DNA of 64,000 bases from Rhodobacter sp. SGA-6-6 (GTDB lineage Bacteria; Pseudomonadota; Alphaproteobacteria; Rhodobacterales; Rhodobacteraceae), in the NCBI RefSeq assembly GCF_011043545.1, contig NZ_JAAKGP010000011.1:34519-98518 (forward strand), in the 5' to 3' direction. Made by a program: the position numbers and the translations under genes. Of this stretch, positions 46,645-55,871 are shown piece by piece (within the stretch, counting starts at the first letter, position 1; each line of letters begins with the position of its first letter). The notes beneath the pieces were generated by a model. The model searched no databases. It worked only from the letters and a program-made list of their open reading frames with translations, and was not told the origin of the DNA.

Positions 46645-47951
46645 TGCGTCCCTCGCGGCTCATGCTGGCGGCGCTCGGGGCGCTTGCGGCGCTGTCGGTG
46701 GCGCTGGTGGTCTGGCGGCCCGAGGACCCCGGCCTGCTGGCCTGGCCCTGGGCGGCGCTGCTCTTGGCCGCCGTCGTCGACCTGGCGCTGACCGTCCCCG
46801 CCCGCGGCATCGCGCCCGAGGCCGACCTGCCGCCGCGCGGCTTCGCCGGGCATCGGGCCATGCTGGACCTGACGCTGCGCGGCCGCCGCCTGCCGCCGAA
46901 GCTGTGGGTCCGGCTGACCCACGATCCGGGGCTGGAACCGGCCGAGACCGCCGCGACCGAGCTGCCGAAAGGCGCGACCGAGGCCGCCCTGCGCCTGCCG
47001 CTGGCACTACGCGACCGCGGGATGCAGGCGGTGACGCGGCTCCGGCTGATGTATCCCTCGCGCCTCGGCCTGTTCGACATCCTGCCGGGCTGGCCGCTGG
47101 ACCTGAAGATCCAGGTCCTGCCCGACATCTCGCCGGTGCTGTCCGGCGCGATCCAGGCGCAGATGCTGCCGCTTCTGGAAGGCGCGCGGGTGATGAACCT
47201 GAAGGGCGAGGGGTCCGAGTTCCACCAGCTGCGCGACTTCGCCCCCGGCATGGACCCGCGGTCCATCGACTGGAAACGCTCGGCCCGGGTCAACGACCTG
47301 GTGGCGCGCGAGACGCGGGTGGAACGGAACCACCAGATCATCCTCTGCCTCGACACCGGCCACCTGATGGCCGAGCGGCTGGCCGGGCTGACCCGGCTGG
47401 ACCACGCCATCCATGCCGCCCTTGCGCTCTGCTGGGCCAGCGGGCTGGCCGGCGACAACGTCGGTTTCTACAGCTTCGGCGCCCGGCCCCGGCCGCTGAT
47501 CCCGCCCCGCCCCGGCCGCGCCGCCTTCGGCCCGATCCAGTCCGCCTGCGCCGAACTGATGCCGGACGAGGCCGAGACCAACCATACCCTCGGCCTGTCG
47601 GTCCTGAACGGCAAGCTGAAGCGGCGGTCGCTGGTGGTGGTGTTCTCGGATTTCGTCGACAGCACCTCGGCGGAACTGCTGGTGGAGAACCTCGCGGTGA
47701 TGCAGCGCCAGCATGTCGTGCTTTACGTCGCCCTGCGCGATCCGGACCTGCAGGGGCTGATCCGCCCCGCCACCTCGGGCATGGACGACGTGGCGCAGGC
47801 CATCGCCGCCGCCCGCATCCTGCAGGAGCGGCAGGCGGTGCTGGACCGGCTGGCGCGCTTGGGCATCCTCTGCCTCGACGCCGCGCCGGGACAGCTGACC
47901 GCGGCCCTCATCTCGCGCTATATCGAGATCAAGGCGAAGGAGATGATATGA
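46644..47951 (+). CDS. DUF58 protein
   Basis: A 435-residue protein with two N-terminal membrane helices (about 8-24 and 31-50) and a C-terminal DUF58 domain: 'EGSEFHQLRDFAPGMDPRSI' followed by 'DWKRSARVNDLVARE' is the family signature, and the following region has a VWA-like fold ('IILCLDTGHLMAERLAGLTR') with a partial MIDAS. DUF58 proteins are obligate neighbours of MoxR. ATGA overlap with the next gene. Confidence 0.9.
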   Translation: MRPSRLMLAALGALAALSVALVVWRPEDPGLLAWPWAALLLAAVVDLALTVPARGIAPEADLPPRGFAGHRAMLDLTLRGRRLPPKLWVRLTHDPGLEPAETAATELPKGATEAALRLPLALRDRGMQAVTRLRLMYPSRLGLFDILPGWPLDLKIQVLPDISPVLSGAIQAQMLPLLEGARVMNLKGEGSEFHQLRDFAPGMDPRSIDWKRSARVNDLVARETRVERNHQIILCLDTGHLMAERLAGLTRLDHAIHAALALCWASGLAGDNVGFYSFGARPRPLIPPRPGRAAFGPIQSACAELMPDEAETNHTLGLSVLNGKLKRRSLVVVFSDFVDSTSAELLVENLAVMQRQHVVLYVALRDPDLQGLIRPATSGMDDVAQAIAAARILQERQAVLDRLARLGILCLDAAPGQLTAALISRYIEIKAKEMI

Positions 47952-48976
47952 ACGCCCCTGCTGCCCCCGCCGAACGGATCCGCTCCGCCCGCTTCCGCGC
48001 CGAGCGCGAGGCCGGCTGGAAGCGGCTGGACGATCTGGTCCGCCGGGCCGAGAAGCGGGGCGCGAAGTCGCTGGGCTACGAGGAGGCGCTGGAACTGGCC
48101 GGCCTTTACCGGCAGGCGATGAACGCGCTGTCGGTGGCGCGGGCGATCTCGATGGACAAGGCGCTGCTGACCTATCTCGACGCGCTTTGCGCCCGGGCCT
48201 ATCTGGTGGTCTACGCCCCGCAGGAAAGCCTCGGCGGCCTCTTCACCCGGCTGATGACGCGGGGCATCCCGCAGGCGGTGCGGCGGTCTGGCTGGCCCTT
48301 GCTGATCGGCTTCCTCGCCATGGCGCTCGGCGGGTTGCTCGGCGCGGTGCTCTACGACCTCGACCGCAGCTGGTTCTACACCTTCGTCCCCGGCAGCCTG
48401 GCCGACGGCCGCACGCCGGAGGCCAGCGCGGAATACCTGCGCTCCACCCTCTTCGACGGCGGCGGCGGGCATGACGAGCTGTCCACCTTCGCCACCTTCC
48501 TGTTCTCGCACAACACCCAGGTGGCGATCCTGACCTTCTCGCTGGGCGTGTTCTTCACCCTGCCCAGCTTCCTTTTGACCTTCTACAACGGCCTGCTGCT
48601 CGGCGCCTTCTGGCGGATGTTCGACGAGAAGGGCCTCGGCTACGACCTGACCGGCTGGCTGTCGATCCATGGCGTCACCGAACTGGCGGCGATCTGCATC
48701 GCCTGCGCCGGCGGCGCGCAGCTCGGCCTCGCCATGCTCTTGCCCGGCGACCTGACCCGGCGCGAGGCGCTGCGCCGGCGCGGCCGCGACGCGGTGAAGC
48801 TGATGCTGCTGGCGGCGCTGATGCTGGTCGCCGCGGCGGTGCTGGAGGGCTTCTTCCGCCAGACCGTGACCTCGACCGAGACGCGGCTGGCGATCGGCTG
48901 GGGCATCGGCGCCCTCTGGGCCGCCTGGCTGCTGCTGGCGGGCCGCGACCGCGCCCCGCAGGGGGCGCCGGCATGA
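47948..48976 (+). CDS. Stage II sporulation protein M-like (SpoIIM/DUF95) membrane protein
   Basis: A 342-residue membrane protein with a ~110-residue cytoplasmic N-terminal helical region and about five membrane helices. 'ATFLFSHNTQVAILTFSLGV' and 'LLLGAFWRMFDEKGLG' are typical of the SpoIIM/DUF95 family, which in non-sporulating bacteria occurs with MoxR/RDD genes. The sporulation name reflects homology only. Overlaps both neighbours by 4 nt. Confidence 0.88.
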   Translation: MNAPAAPAERIRSARFRAEREAGWKRLDDLVRRAEKRGAKSLGYEEALELAGLYRQAMNALSVARAISMDKALLTYLDALCARAYLVVYAPQESLGGLFTRLMTRGIPQAVRRSGWPLLIGFLAMALGGLLGAVLYDLDRSWFYTFVPGSLADGRTPEASAEYLRSTLFDGGGGHDELSTFATFLFSHNTQVAILTFSLGVFFTLPSFLLTFYNGLLLGAFWRMFDEKGLGYDLTGWLSIHGVTELAAICIACAGGAQLGLAMLLPGDLTRREALRRRGRDAVKLMLLAALMLVAAAVLEGFFRQTVTSTETRLAIGWGIGALWAAWLLLAGRDRAPQGAPA

Positions 48977-49872
48977 AGACCTATACCGCCACCGGCGTGC
49001 CGCTGTGGGAGGCGAAGAACCTGATCCGCCACACCCCGCCGGAAAGCGTGCCGATCACCTTCCGCCTGTCCTCCATCGGCGCCCGCTTCGGCGCGCAGCT
49101 GCTGGACCTGACCTTCACCTATGGCGGGGTGTTCCTGCTGATCATCCTCGTCGCCTGGGCCGGCATCTTCTCGTGGAACGGACTGATCACCTTCTACGCG
49201 CTGATCACCTTCTTCATGCGGGTGCCCTATTACATCCTGTCCGAGATGGTCTGGAACGGCCGCACCCTGGGCAAGCGCATCCTCGGCATCCGCGTCATCA
49301 GCCTGGACGGCCGCCGGCTGACCCCGCACCAGATCACCGCCCGCAACCTGATGAAGGAGGTGGAGGTCTTCCTGCCGATGGGCACCCTGATGGGCGGCGC
49401 CGGCCTGGGCTGGGTGCTGGGGCTGATCCTGGCGGCATGGATGCTGGCCACGGTGCTGGTGCCGGTCTTCAACCGCAAGAAGCAGCGCCTCGGCGACATG
49501 GTGGCGGGCACCATCGTGGTGGACAACCCCAAGCCCCAGCTGCTGCCCGACCTGTCGGTCCAGGCCGCCGCCATGGGCTACGAGTTCCGGACCGAACACC
49601 TGGCCATCTACGGCCGCTACGAGTTGCAGATGCTGGAATCGATCCTGCGCGCGCCGCCGAAGACGCCCGAGGCGCGCAAGCATGTCTCCGAGGTCGCCCA
49701 GACCATCCGCCGCCGCATCGGCTATGACGAGAAGCTGCCGGAACACCGCGAATGGGATTTCCTGATGGAATTCTACCGCCAGCAGCGCGAGTTCCTGGAA
49801 AGCCGCAACCTGTTCGGCGACACCCGCGAGGACAAGTTCCACACCGCAAAAGGGCCGGACAAGCGGCGCTGA
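48973..49872 (+). CDS. RDD family membrane protein
   Basis: A 299-residue RDD protein: 'SIGARFGAQLLDLTFTYGGV' contains the eponymous R/D positions, 'EMVWNGRTLGKRILGIRVIS' the second conserved block, and three to four helices lie in the N-terminal 190 residues. The C-terminal ~110 residues are hydrophilic and helical, longer than in minimal RDD proteins. Last gene of the MoxR operon. Some RDD proteins are Na+/H+ antiporters; here function is unknown. Confidence 0.87.
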   Translation: MKTYTATGVPLWEAKNLIRHTPPESVPITFRLSSIGARFGAQLLDLTFTYGGVFLLIILVAWAGIFSWNGLITFYALITFFMRVPYYILSEMVWNGRTLGKRILGIRVISLDGRRLTPHQITARNLMKEVEVFLPMGTLMGGAGLGWVLGLILAAWMLATVLVPVFNRKKQRLGDMVAGTIVVDNPKPQLLPDLSVQAAAMGYEFRTEHLAIYGRYELQMLESILRAPPKTPEARKHVSEVAQTIRRRIGYDEKLPEHREWDFLMEFYRQQREFLESRNLFGDTREDKFHTAKGPDKRR

Positions 49873-49891
49873 ACGGGCCCCTTGCATATCC

Positions 49892-49906
49892 TGATACAAA
49901 TAGTCA
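49892..49906. promoter_or_regulatory. Candidate iron-responsive operator (TGA-N9-TCA)
   Basis: TGATACAAATAGTCA at 49892-49906, extended to CTGA/TCAG, fits the TGA-N9-TCA pattern of the rhizobial RirA iron-responsive operator. It sits in an AT-rich patch about 90 nt upstream of the AraC-type regulator gene that heads the siderophore cluster. Identity of the regulator is inferred; the pattern alone is short. Confidence 0.45.
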
Positions 49907-49993
49907 GAATAAGACGGAGAAACGTCCGTCCCCCAACGCCCCCCGATCCATGTCAGGCGCGCCGGACCAGACCCCGAGGAAAGGTTGCCTGAC

Positions 49994-50914
49994 ATGCGGG
50001 CCAGCGCCGAATTCCGGCCGAGAATGCAATCGCGCACCCACGCGCTGCGGACGCTGGCGCCCTTGGCGTGGCGCCGGCTGGGCGGCGCCATCGCCGATGT
50101 CTGGCGCGTCCACGGCGAGGCGGGCGGCGGCGGCTTCTACATCGCCCCCGACCCGCGGATGGTGATCTTCCTTGACGAGGCCCCGCCGCCGATGGCGTTG
50201 CGGCTGGCCGAGACCGCGCCGGAACAGCGCGGCGTGCAGGCCCTGTTCATCCCCGCCGGCGTGCCGCTGTGGAGCCGGATGGTCGAGGGCCGCGACATGA
50301 CCCATCTGGATTTCCACCTCGACGCCACGGCGCTTCAGCGGCGGCTGGCGGCCGGCGGCGTCCGCGCCGACCTCGGCCGCCCCCGCCTCTTCGCCGCCAG
50401 CCCCGGCCTGCTGACGCTGGCCCGGCTGGCCGCGGCCGAGGTCGCCACCCCGCGGCGGGGCGAGATGATGCTGGACGGGCTGCTGGCGGCGATGCTGGGC
50501 GAGGTCTTCGCCGCCCCGCCGGACGAGACGCCGACGACCGGCGGCCTCGCCCCCTGGCAGATGGCGGCGGTCGAACGTCACCTGCGCGCCAACCTGACCC
50601 GCCATGTCTGCGTGGCGGAACTGGCGCAGGCGGCCGGCCTGTCGGAAAGCTGGTTCTCCCATTGCTTCCGGCAGGAGACCGGCGAGACCCCGCAGCGCTG
50701 GCAGGCCCGGCTGCGGCTGGAGGCGGCGCGGGCGATGATCGAAGACCCCGCCCTGCCGCTGGCCGAGATCGCCCATGCCACCGGCTTCGCCGACCAGGCC
50801 CACCTGTCGCGCGCCTTCCGGGCCGCCCACGGGATGCCGCCCTCGGCCTGGCGGCGGGCGGGAATCCCGGGGCCGGAGACAAATCCCCAGAGGCTGGTTC
50901 AAGACCTGCGCTGA
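49994..50914 (+). CDS. AraC-family regulator of siderophore uptake
   Basis: A 306-residue regulator with a ligand-sensing N-terminal half and a C-terminal AraC double helix-turn-helix: 'CVAELAQAAGLSESWFSHCF' and 'LAEIAHATGFADQAHLSRAF'. Position directly upstream of a TonB receptor gene is typical of AraC activators (PchR/RhrA class) that sense the incoming ferric siderophore. ATG 49994 is used; an in-frame TTG at 49985, nearer to GAGGAAAGG, is possible. The spacer to the receptor gene is 45 nt. Confidence 0.87.
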   Translation: MRASAEFRPRMQSRTHALRTLAPLAWRRLGGAIADVWRVHGEAGGGGFYIAPDPRMVIFLDEAPPPMALRLAETAPEQRGVQALFIPAGVPLWSRMVEGRDMTHLDFHLDATALQRRLAAGGVRADLGRPRLFAASPGLLTLARLAAAEVATPRRGEMMLDGLLAAMLGEVFAAPPDETPTTGGLAPWQMAAVERHLRANLTRHVCVAELAQAAGLSESWFSHCFRQETGETPQRWQARLRLEAARAMIEDPALPLAEIAHATGFADQAHLSRAFRAAHGMPPSAWRRAGIPGPETNPQRLVQDLR

Positions 50915-50959
50915 ATTCTTCAGTTAAACGCTCGGGAATTATTGTCCCGGGACCCGACC

Positions 50960-53068
50960 ATGCCGCACATGACCAGACCCCTTCTCCTCGGCGCCAGCCT
51001 GACCGCGCTTCTCGCCACCGGCGCGCTGGCGCAGGAGGGCGACAGCCGCACCACCTTCCTCGGCATCATCACGCTGGAAGGCACCGAGAACCCGACCGCG
51101 CCGCTGGAAGGCCCGGTCGCCGAGGCCGCCGCGACGACGAAGACCGGCACGCCCATCGTCGAGCCCCCGGCCTCGGTCTCGGTGGTGCCGCTGGCGCAGA
51201 TCGAGGCGCAGGGCTCCACCAACCTGGCCGAGGCACTGACCTATTCCGCCGGCATCATCGCCGAGAACTACGGCAACGACCCCCGCTTCGACAGCCTCTA
51301 CCTGCGCGGCTTCAACCTGGAGAACGACAAGTTCCTGGACGGGTTGCAGTTCATCCGCTCGACCCAGCCCCCGACCAGTTCGCCCGCCTTCGAGCTTTAC
51401 GGCATCGAACGGGTCGAGGTGCTGCGCGGCCCCGCTTCGGTGCTTTACGGCGCGGGCTCTCCCGCCGGTCTGGTGAACATGGTGCAGAAGCGCGCCCAGG
51501 CCGACGGCGATTTCACCGAACTGGGCTTCGGCTTCGACAGCAACGGATCGTGGTCGGTCTACGGCGACGCCAACCGCGCGGTCGACGACCGCTTCGCCTA
51601 TCGCATCGTCGGCAAGGTCGGGAACGCCAAGGGCGATGTCGACAGCATCGACAACGAACGCGCCTATCTCGGCCTCTCCGCCAGCTATGCGCTGAGCGAC
51701 AGCACCGAGCTTGTCTTCATCGCCAGCCGCCACGACGATGCGCCGATCTCGCCCACCGGGGTGCCGAACGGCTTCATCGGCGTCTACGACCTGGACGACC
51801 TGCGCGACTTCGACTTCGCCGACGAGGACTTCAACACCTCGGATCGCAGGATGACGACGCTGTCCTTCGGGCTGACGCATGAATTCGACAACGGCTGGAA
51901 GCTGAGCGGGACCTTCCTCTACACCGACTTCGTCTGGGACTACGAGAACATCTACATCAGCGGCAATACCGGGTCGGAGGTCCAGCGGGGCGTCATCACC
52001 CAGCATGACGACTTCGACAGCATCGCCTTCGACCTGCGCCTGGCGGGCGAGGCCACGACCGGCACCGTGGAGCACAAGCTGACCTTCGGGCTGGACGCCC
52101 GGAAGTTCTCGGAAACGGCCTCGACCGTGTTTTCGGATGTCGATCCCATCGACTATTCCGCCCCGGTCCACGGCGGCCTTGTCATCGGCGCCCAGACCTA
52201 TCGCGCGGACAAGAAGGTCGATGCGCAGCAATACGGCATCTACGCGCTGGACGAGATGAGCTGGGGCAACTGGCGCGCAGCGCTCGGCCTGCGCCACGAC
52301 TGGACCAAGCAGACCGGTGGCAACACCGTTGCGGGAACCGTGACCAGCTTCGACCGCAAGGATCAGGCCACCACCGGCCACGCCTCGCTGGGATACGACG
52401 TCGGCAACGGCATCCATGCCTATCTCGCCTATGCCACCTCGTTCCTGCCGCTGTCTGGTCCCGACGCTCTCGGCAATCCCTTCAAGCCCACCGAAGGCGA
52501 ACAGTGGGAACTGGGGGTGAAATACGAGCCGGCGGGCTTCGACGGCCTCTTCACCGCTGCCCTCTACGATCTGACCGAGACCAACCGCACCACTTGGGTC
52601 GGGCCGGCCTGGAACGACTATCTCCAGCTGGGCAAGGCCAACATCCGCGGGCTGGAGCTGGAAGGCGTGGCCGATCTGGGCAACGGCTGGACGGTGAAGG
52701 GGGCCTATACCTTCGCCGAAAGCAGGATCAGCGGCGACAACGACGGCAACGAACTGGCGAACACGCCGCGCCACGCCGCCAGCCTCTGGCTTGCCCATGA
52801 ATTCCAGGCCGGCGCGCTGCAGGGCTTGACGCTGTCGGGCGGCCTGCGCCACATCGGCAAGCGCTGGTCCTCGGATGCCAACACCCAGGAGCTGGAAGCG
52901 GTGACGCTGCTCGACCTCGGCGCGGCCTACGCATGGGACAACGGGATGGAACTGCGGGTGAACCTGAACAACGTCACCGACGAGGCCTATGTCTCCTCGA
53001 TCGGCTACTTGTCCAGCTACATCGGCGACGGCCGCAACCTCCAGGCGAACCTCTCTTACAAATGGTGA
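50960..53068 (+). CDS. TonB-dependent ferric siderophore receptor
   Basis: A 702-residue outer-membrane receptor. Signal peptide 'RPLLLGASLTALLATGALAQ'; plug domain from about residue 60 ('PASVSVVPLAQIEAQGSTNL', 'GIERVEVLRGPASVLYGAGS', 'PAGLVNMVQKRA'); then a 22-strand barrel ending in 'LQANLSYKW' with a terminal Trp in place of the more usual Phe. Plug layout is that of the FhuA/FoxA class, suggesting hydroxamate siderophores. ATG 50960 is chosen. The stop overlaps the next gene by 7 nt. Confidence 0.93.
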   Translation: MPHMTRPLLLGASLTALLATGALAQEGDSRTTFLGIITLEGTENPTAPLEGPVAEAAATTKTGTPIVEPPASVSVVPLAQIEAQGSTNLAEALTYSAGIIAENYGNDPRFDSLYLRGFNLENDKFLDGLQFIRSTQPPTSSPAFELYGIERVEVLRGPASVLYGAGSPAGLVNMVQKRAQADGDFTELGFGFDSNGSWSVYGDANRAVDDRFAYRIVGKVGNAKGDVDSIDNERAYLGLSASYALSDSTELVFIASRHDDAPISPTGVPNGFIGVYDLDDLRDFDFADEDFNTSDRRMTTLSFGLTHEFDNGWKLSGTFLYTDFVWDYENIYISGNTGSEVQRGVITQHDDFDSIAFDLRLAGEATTGTVEHKLTFGLDARKFSETASTVFSDVDPIDYSAPVHGGLVIGAQTYRADKKVDAQQYGIYALDEMSWGNWRAALGLRHDWTKQTGGNTVAGTVTSFDRKDQATTGHASLGYDVGNGIHAYLAYATSFLPLSGPDALGNPFKPTEGEQWELGVKYEPAGFDGLFTAALYDLTETNRTTWVGPAWNDYLQLGKANIRGLELEGVADLGNGWTVKGAYTFAESRISGDNDGNELANTPRHAASLWLAHEFQAGALQGLTLSGGLRHIGKRWSSDANTQELEAVTLLDLGAAYAWDNGMELRVNLNNVTDEAYVSSIGYLSSYIGDGRNLQANLSYKW

Positions 53069-53910
53069 CGCGGCGCGCCCTTCTTGCCGCCATGGCGGCG
53101 GGTTGGGCACGGCCCGTGCTCGGGGCCGGCGCGCCCCGGATCGCCGCCATCGACTGGGCCATGGCCGAAACCGCCATGGCCCTCGGCCATCCGCCGCAGG
53201 CGCTGGCCGAGCTGGTCGCCTTCCGCCGGGTCGCGCCGCTTCCGCCGCCCGGAAGCACCGCCGACCTCGGCCTGCGCGGGGCGCCGAACCTCGAGGCGCT
53301 CAGCCTCTCCGCCCCCGGGCTGATCCTCTCCTCCAGCTACTACGCCTTCGCCGAGCCGCAGCTTGCCCGCATCGCCCCGGTGTTCAGCCGCGCGCTCTAT
53401 GTCCCCGGCGAGCCGCCGCTGCCGAAGGTGACCGAGCTGCTGGCCGAGCTGGCGGCCGCGCTCGGCATTCCCGAGGCCGCCGCCCCGGTGCTGGCCTCCG
53501 CCGAGGCGGAGTTCGCCGCGCTGGCCGGCCGGGTGCAGGACCGCCGCCCCTGCCTGCTCTTGGAGATCGGCGACGCCCGCCATGTCCGCATCTTCGGCCA
53601 CGACAGCCTCTACGGCGGCGCGCTCGAAAAGCTGGGGCTGGAGAACCCCTGGGCCGAGGGCACCCGCTTCGCCTTCTACGCCCCCGTCCCCATCGAGCGG
53701 CTGGCCGCCTTCCCCGAGGCAAGGCTGATCCTGATCGGCGAAGTCCCCCCGCAGGCGCAGCGCGCGCTGGACCGCGGCGCGCTGTGGAACGGCCTGCTGC
53801 CGGTGCGCCGCGGCAACGTCCGCCGCCTGCCCGGGATCAACGCCTTCGGCGGCCTGCCCTCCGCCCTGCGCTTCGCGCGCGAACTGGTCGCGGCGCTGGA
53901 GACGACATGA
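53062..53910 (+). CDS. FhuD-like ferric siderophore-binding protein
   Basis: A 282-residue periplasmic binding protein of the FecB/FhuD class III type. A twin-arginine-type leader ('VTRRALLAAMAAGWARPVLGAG') suggests Tat export. 'RIAAIDWAMAETAMALGHPP' and 'GLPSALRFARELVAAL' mark the ends of the helical-backbone fold. The ATG at 53062 lies inside the last codons of the receptor gene, giving a 7-nt overlap and likely coupling. Confidence 0.87.
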   Translation: MVTRRALLAAMAAGWARPVLGAGAPRIAAIDWAMAETAMALGHPPQALAELVAFRRVAPLPPPGSTADLGLRGAPNLEALSLSAPGLILSSSYYAFAEPQLARIAPVFSRALYVPGEPPLPKVTELLAELAAALGIPEAAAPVLASAEAEFAALAGRVQDRRPCLLLEIGDARHVRIFGHDSLYGGALEKLGLENPWAEGTRFAFYAPVPIERLAAFPEARLILIGEVPPQAQRALDRGALWNGLLPVRRGNVRRLPGINAFGGLPSALRFARELVAALETT

Positions 53911-55871
53911 GACCGATCCTTGCCGCCGCCCTGCTGGCGCTTGCCCTCTGGGCCTTCGCCGCGCTGACCGCCCTGCCCTTCGCCGCCTGGCCGGCCCTGC
54001 CCTGGCGCGCCGAAGGGATGGAGACCGGGCAGATTCTGCTGGCCTTCGGGCTGATGCCGCGGGGGGCGGTGGCGCTGCTGGCGGGGGCCTGCCTCGGCCT
54101 CGCCGGGGCGCTGATGCAGGCGGTGCTGCGCAACCCGCTGGCCGACCCGACCACGCTGGGCACCGCCTCCGGCGCGCAGCTGGCGCTGGTGGCGGCCACC
54201 ATCTTCGCCCCCGGCTGGCTTGCGGGCGGGGCGCTGCCGGTGGCGCTGGCCGGGGCGGCGGCGGTCACCCTGCCGGTGCTGGCGCTCGGCGCGCGCAGGG
54301 GCTTCGCCCCGGTCACCGTCACCATCGCCGGGATGCTGGCCGGGATGCTGTGCTCCGCCGTCGCCACCGCGCTGACGCTGGCGCAGGGGCATTACCTCTT
54401 GTCGCTGGTGATCTGGAACGGCGGGTCCCTGACCCAACAGGACTGGAGCGGTGCCGCGCATCTGGCGCTGGCGCTGGCGGCGGGGCTGGCGCTGGCCGCC
54501 CTGCTGGCCCGGCCGCTGATGGTGCTGTCGCTGGGGACGGAGGGCGCGCGCGGCCTCGGTCTCGGCCTTGCGCCCTTGCGGATGGGGACGCTGCTGCTGG
54601 CGGTCTGCCTGTCGGCGCTGGTCTCGGCCGAGGTCGGGCTGGTCGGCTTCGTCGGCCTCGCCGCCCCCGCCATCGCCCGCAGCCTCGGCGCGCGGACGAT
54701 GCGGCAGCGGCTGCTGCTCGCCCCGCTGGCGGGGGCGCTGCTGCTGTCGCTGGCCGATGGCGCGCTGCTGGCCATTGCGGCGATGGAAGGCCCCTCGCTG
54801 CCCACCGGGGCGCTGACCGGGCTGATCGGCGGGCCGCTGCTCTTGTGGCTGCTGCCCCGGATGACCACCCATGTGCCGCAGCGGGCCGAGGCCGGCGACG
54901 GCCTGGCCCGCCGTGCCCGCCGCCCGGCGCGGGTTCTGGCGGTGCTGGCGGCGCTGGTGCTGGCCCTCTCCGCCCTCACCCTGTTCGGCGGGCGGGGGCC
55001 GGAGGGCTGGGGCTGGATCGCCCCCGAGCTGCGCGAGACCTTCCTGCCGCTGCGCGCCACCGCGATCCTCGCCGCCCTCTCTGCCGGCGCGCTGCTGGCC
55101 GGATCGGGCGCGCTGCTGCAACGGCTGACCGCCAACCCGATGGCCGCGCCCGAGGTCCTTGGCGTCACCGGCGGCGCGGCGCTCGGCTATGCCGCGGCGG
55201 TGTTCCTGTTCCCCGCCCCCGGCCCGCTGGAGCTGGCGCTCTGCACCGCCGCCGGAGGCGCTTTGGCGCTGGCGGCGCTGTCCGCCCATGCCCTGCGCGC
55301 CGACCTCGCCCCGGCGCGGCTGCTGCTGGCCGGCCTCGCCATCGGCGCGCTGGCCTCGGCCGTGCTCGGCGCGATCATGGCCTCAGACGACCGCCGGGCC
55401 TGGGTGATCCTCGGCTGGCTGGCGGGCAGCGCCACCAACGTCACCCCCGCCGGTGCCGCCGCGCTTGCCGCGCTGGCGCTGGCGCTGCTGGCCGCCCTGC
55501 TGGCCGCCGCGCGGTGGCTGGAGATCCTGCCGCTCGGCCCCGCCACCGCCCGCGCGCTCGGCCTGCCGATGGCGCAGGCGCGGCTGGCGCTGATCCTGCT
55601 CGCCGGTCTCGCCACCGGCGCGGCCACGCTGCTGGTCGGCCCGGTCAGCTTCGTCGGGCTGATGGCGCCGCAGATCGCCCGCAGCCTGGGCCTGACCCGC
55701 GCCCTGCCCTTCGTCGCCGGCACCTGGCTGATCGGCGCGCTCCTCATGGTGCTGGCCGCCTTCGGTGCCCGCACCGCGACCTTCCCCTACGACCTGCCGC
55801 TCGGCCTCGTCGCCACGCTGGTCGGCGCGCCCTGGCTGTTCCTGACCCTGATGAAGAGAACCGCAGCATGA
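53907..55871 (+). CDS. Fused FhuB-like ferric siderophore permease
   Basis: A 654-residue FecCD-family permease with two homologous halves fused, as in E. coli FhuB (about 660 residues), giving around 18-20 helices. Each half has the BtuC-type motif: 'GAVALLAGACLGLAGALMQAVLRNPLADP' in short form near residue 55-80 and 'LQRLTANPMAAPEVLGVTGG' near 405-425, plus 'GLVGFVGLAAPAIARSLG' and 'GPVSFVGLMAPQIARSLG' coupling regions. One polypeptide therefore forms the whole channel with two FhuC subunits. Overlaps neighbours by 4 nt on each side. Confidence 0.92.
   Translation: MRPILAAALLALALWAFAALTALPFAAWPALPWRAEGMETGQILLAFGLMPRGAVALLAGACLGLAGALMQAVLRNPLADPTTLGTASGAQLALVAATIFAPGWLAGGALPVALAGAAAVTLPVLALGARRGFAPVTVTIAGMLAGMLCSAVATALTLAQGHYLLSLVIWNGGSLTQQDWSGAAHLALALAAGLALAALLARPLMVLSLGTEGARGLGLGLAPLRMGTLLLAVCLSALVSAEVGLVGFVGLAAPAIARSLGARTMRQRLLLAPLAGALLLSLADGALLAIAAMEGPSLPTGALTGLIGGPLLLWLLPRMTTHVPQRAEAGDGLARRARRPARVLAVLAALVLALSALTLFGGRGPEGWGWIAPELRETFLPLRATAILAALSAGALLAGSGALLQRLTANPMAAPEVLGVTGGAALGYAAAVFLFPAPGPLELALCTAAGGALALAALSAHALRADLAPARLLLAGLAIGALASAVLGAIMASDDRRAWVILGWLAGSATNVTPAGAAALAALALALLAALLAAARWLEILPLGPATARALGLPMAQARLALILLAGLATGAATLLVGPVSFVGLMAPQIARSLGLTRALPFVAGTWLIGALLMVLAAFGARTATFPYDLPLGLVATLVGAPWLFLTLMKRTAA

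Noticed and set aside
47948..48976. SpoIIM-like gene as evidence for sporulation
   Set aside because: The family is widespread beside MoxR genes in non-sporulating bacteria and no other sporulation gene is present.
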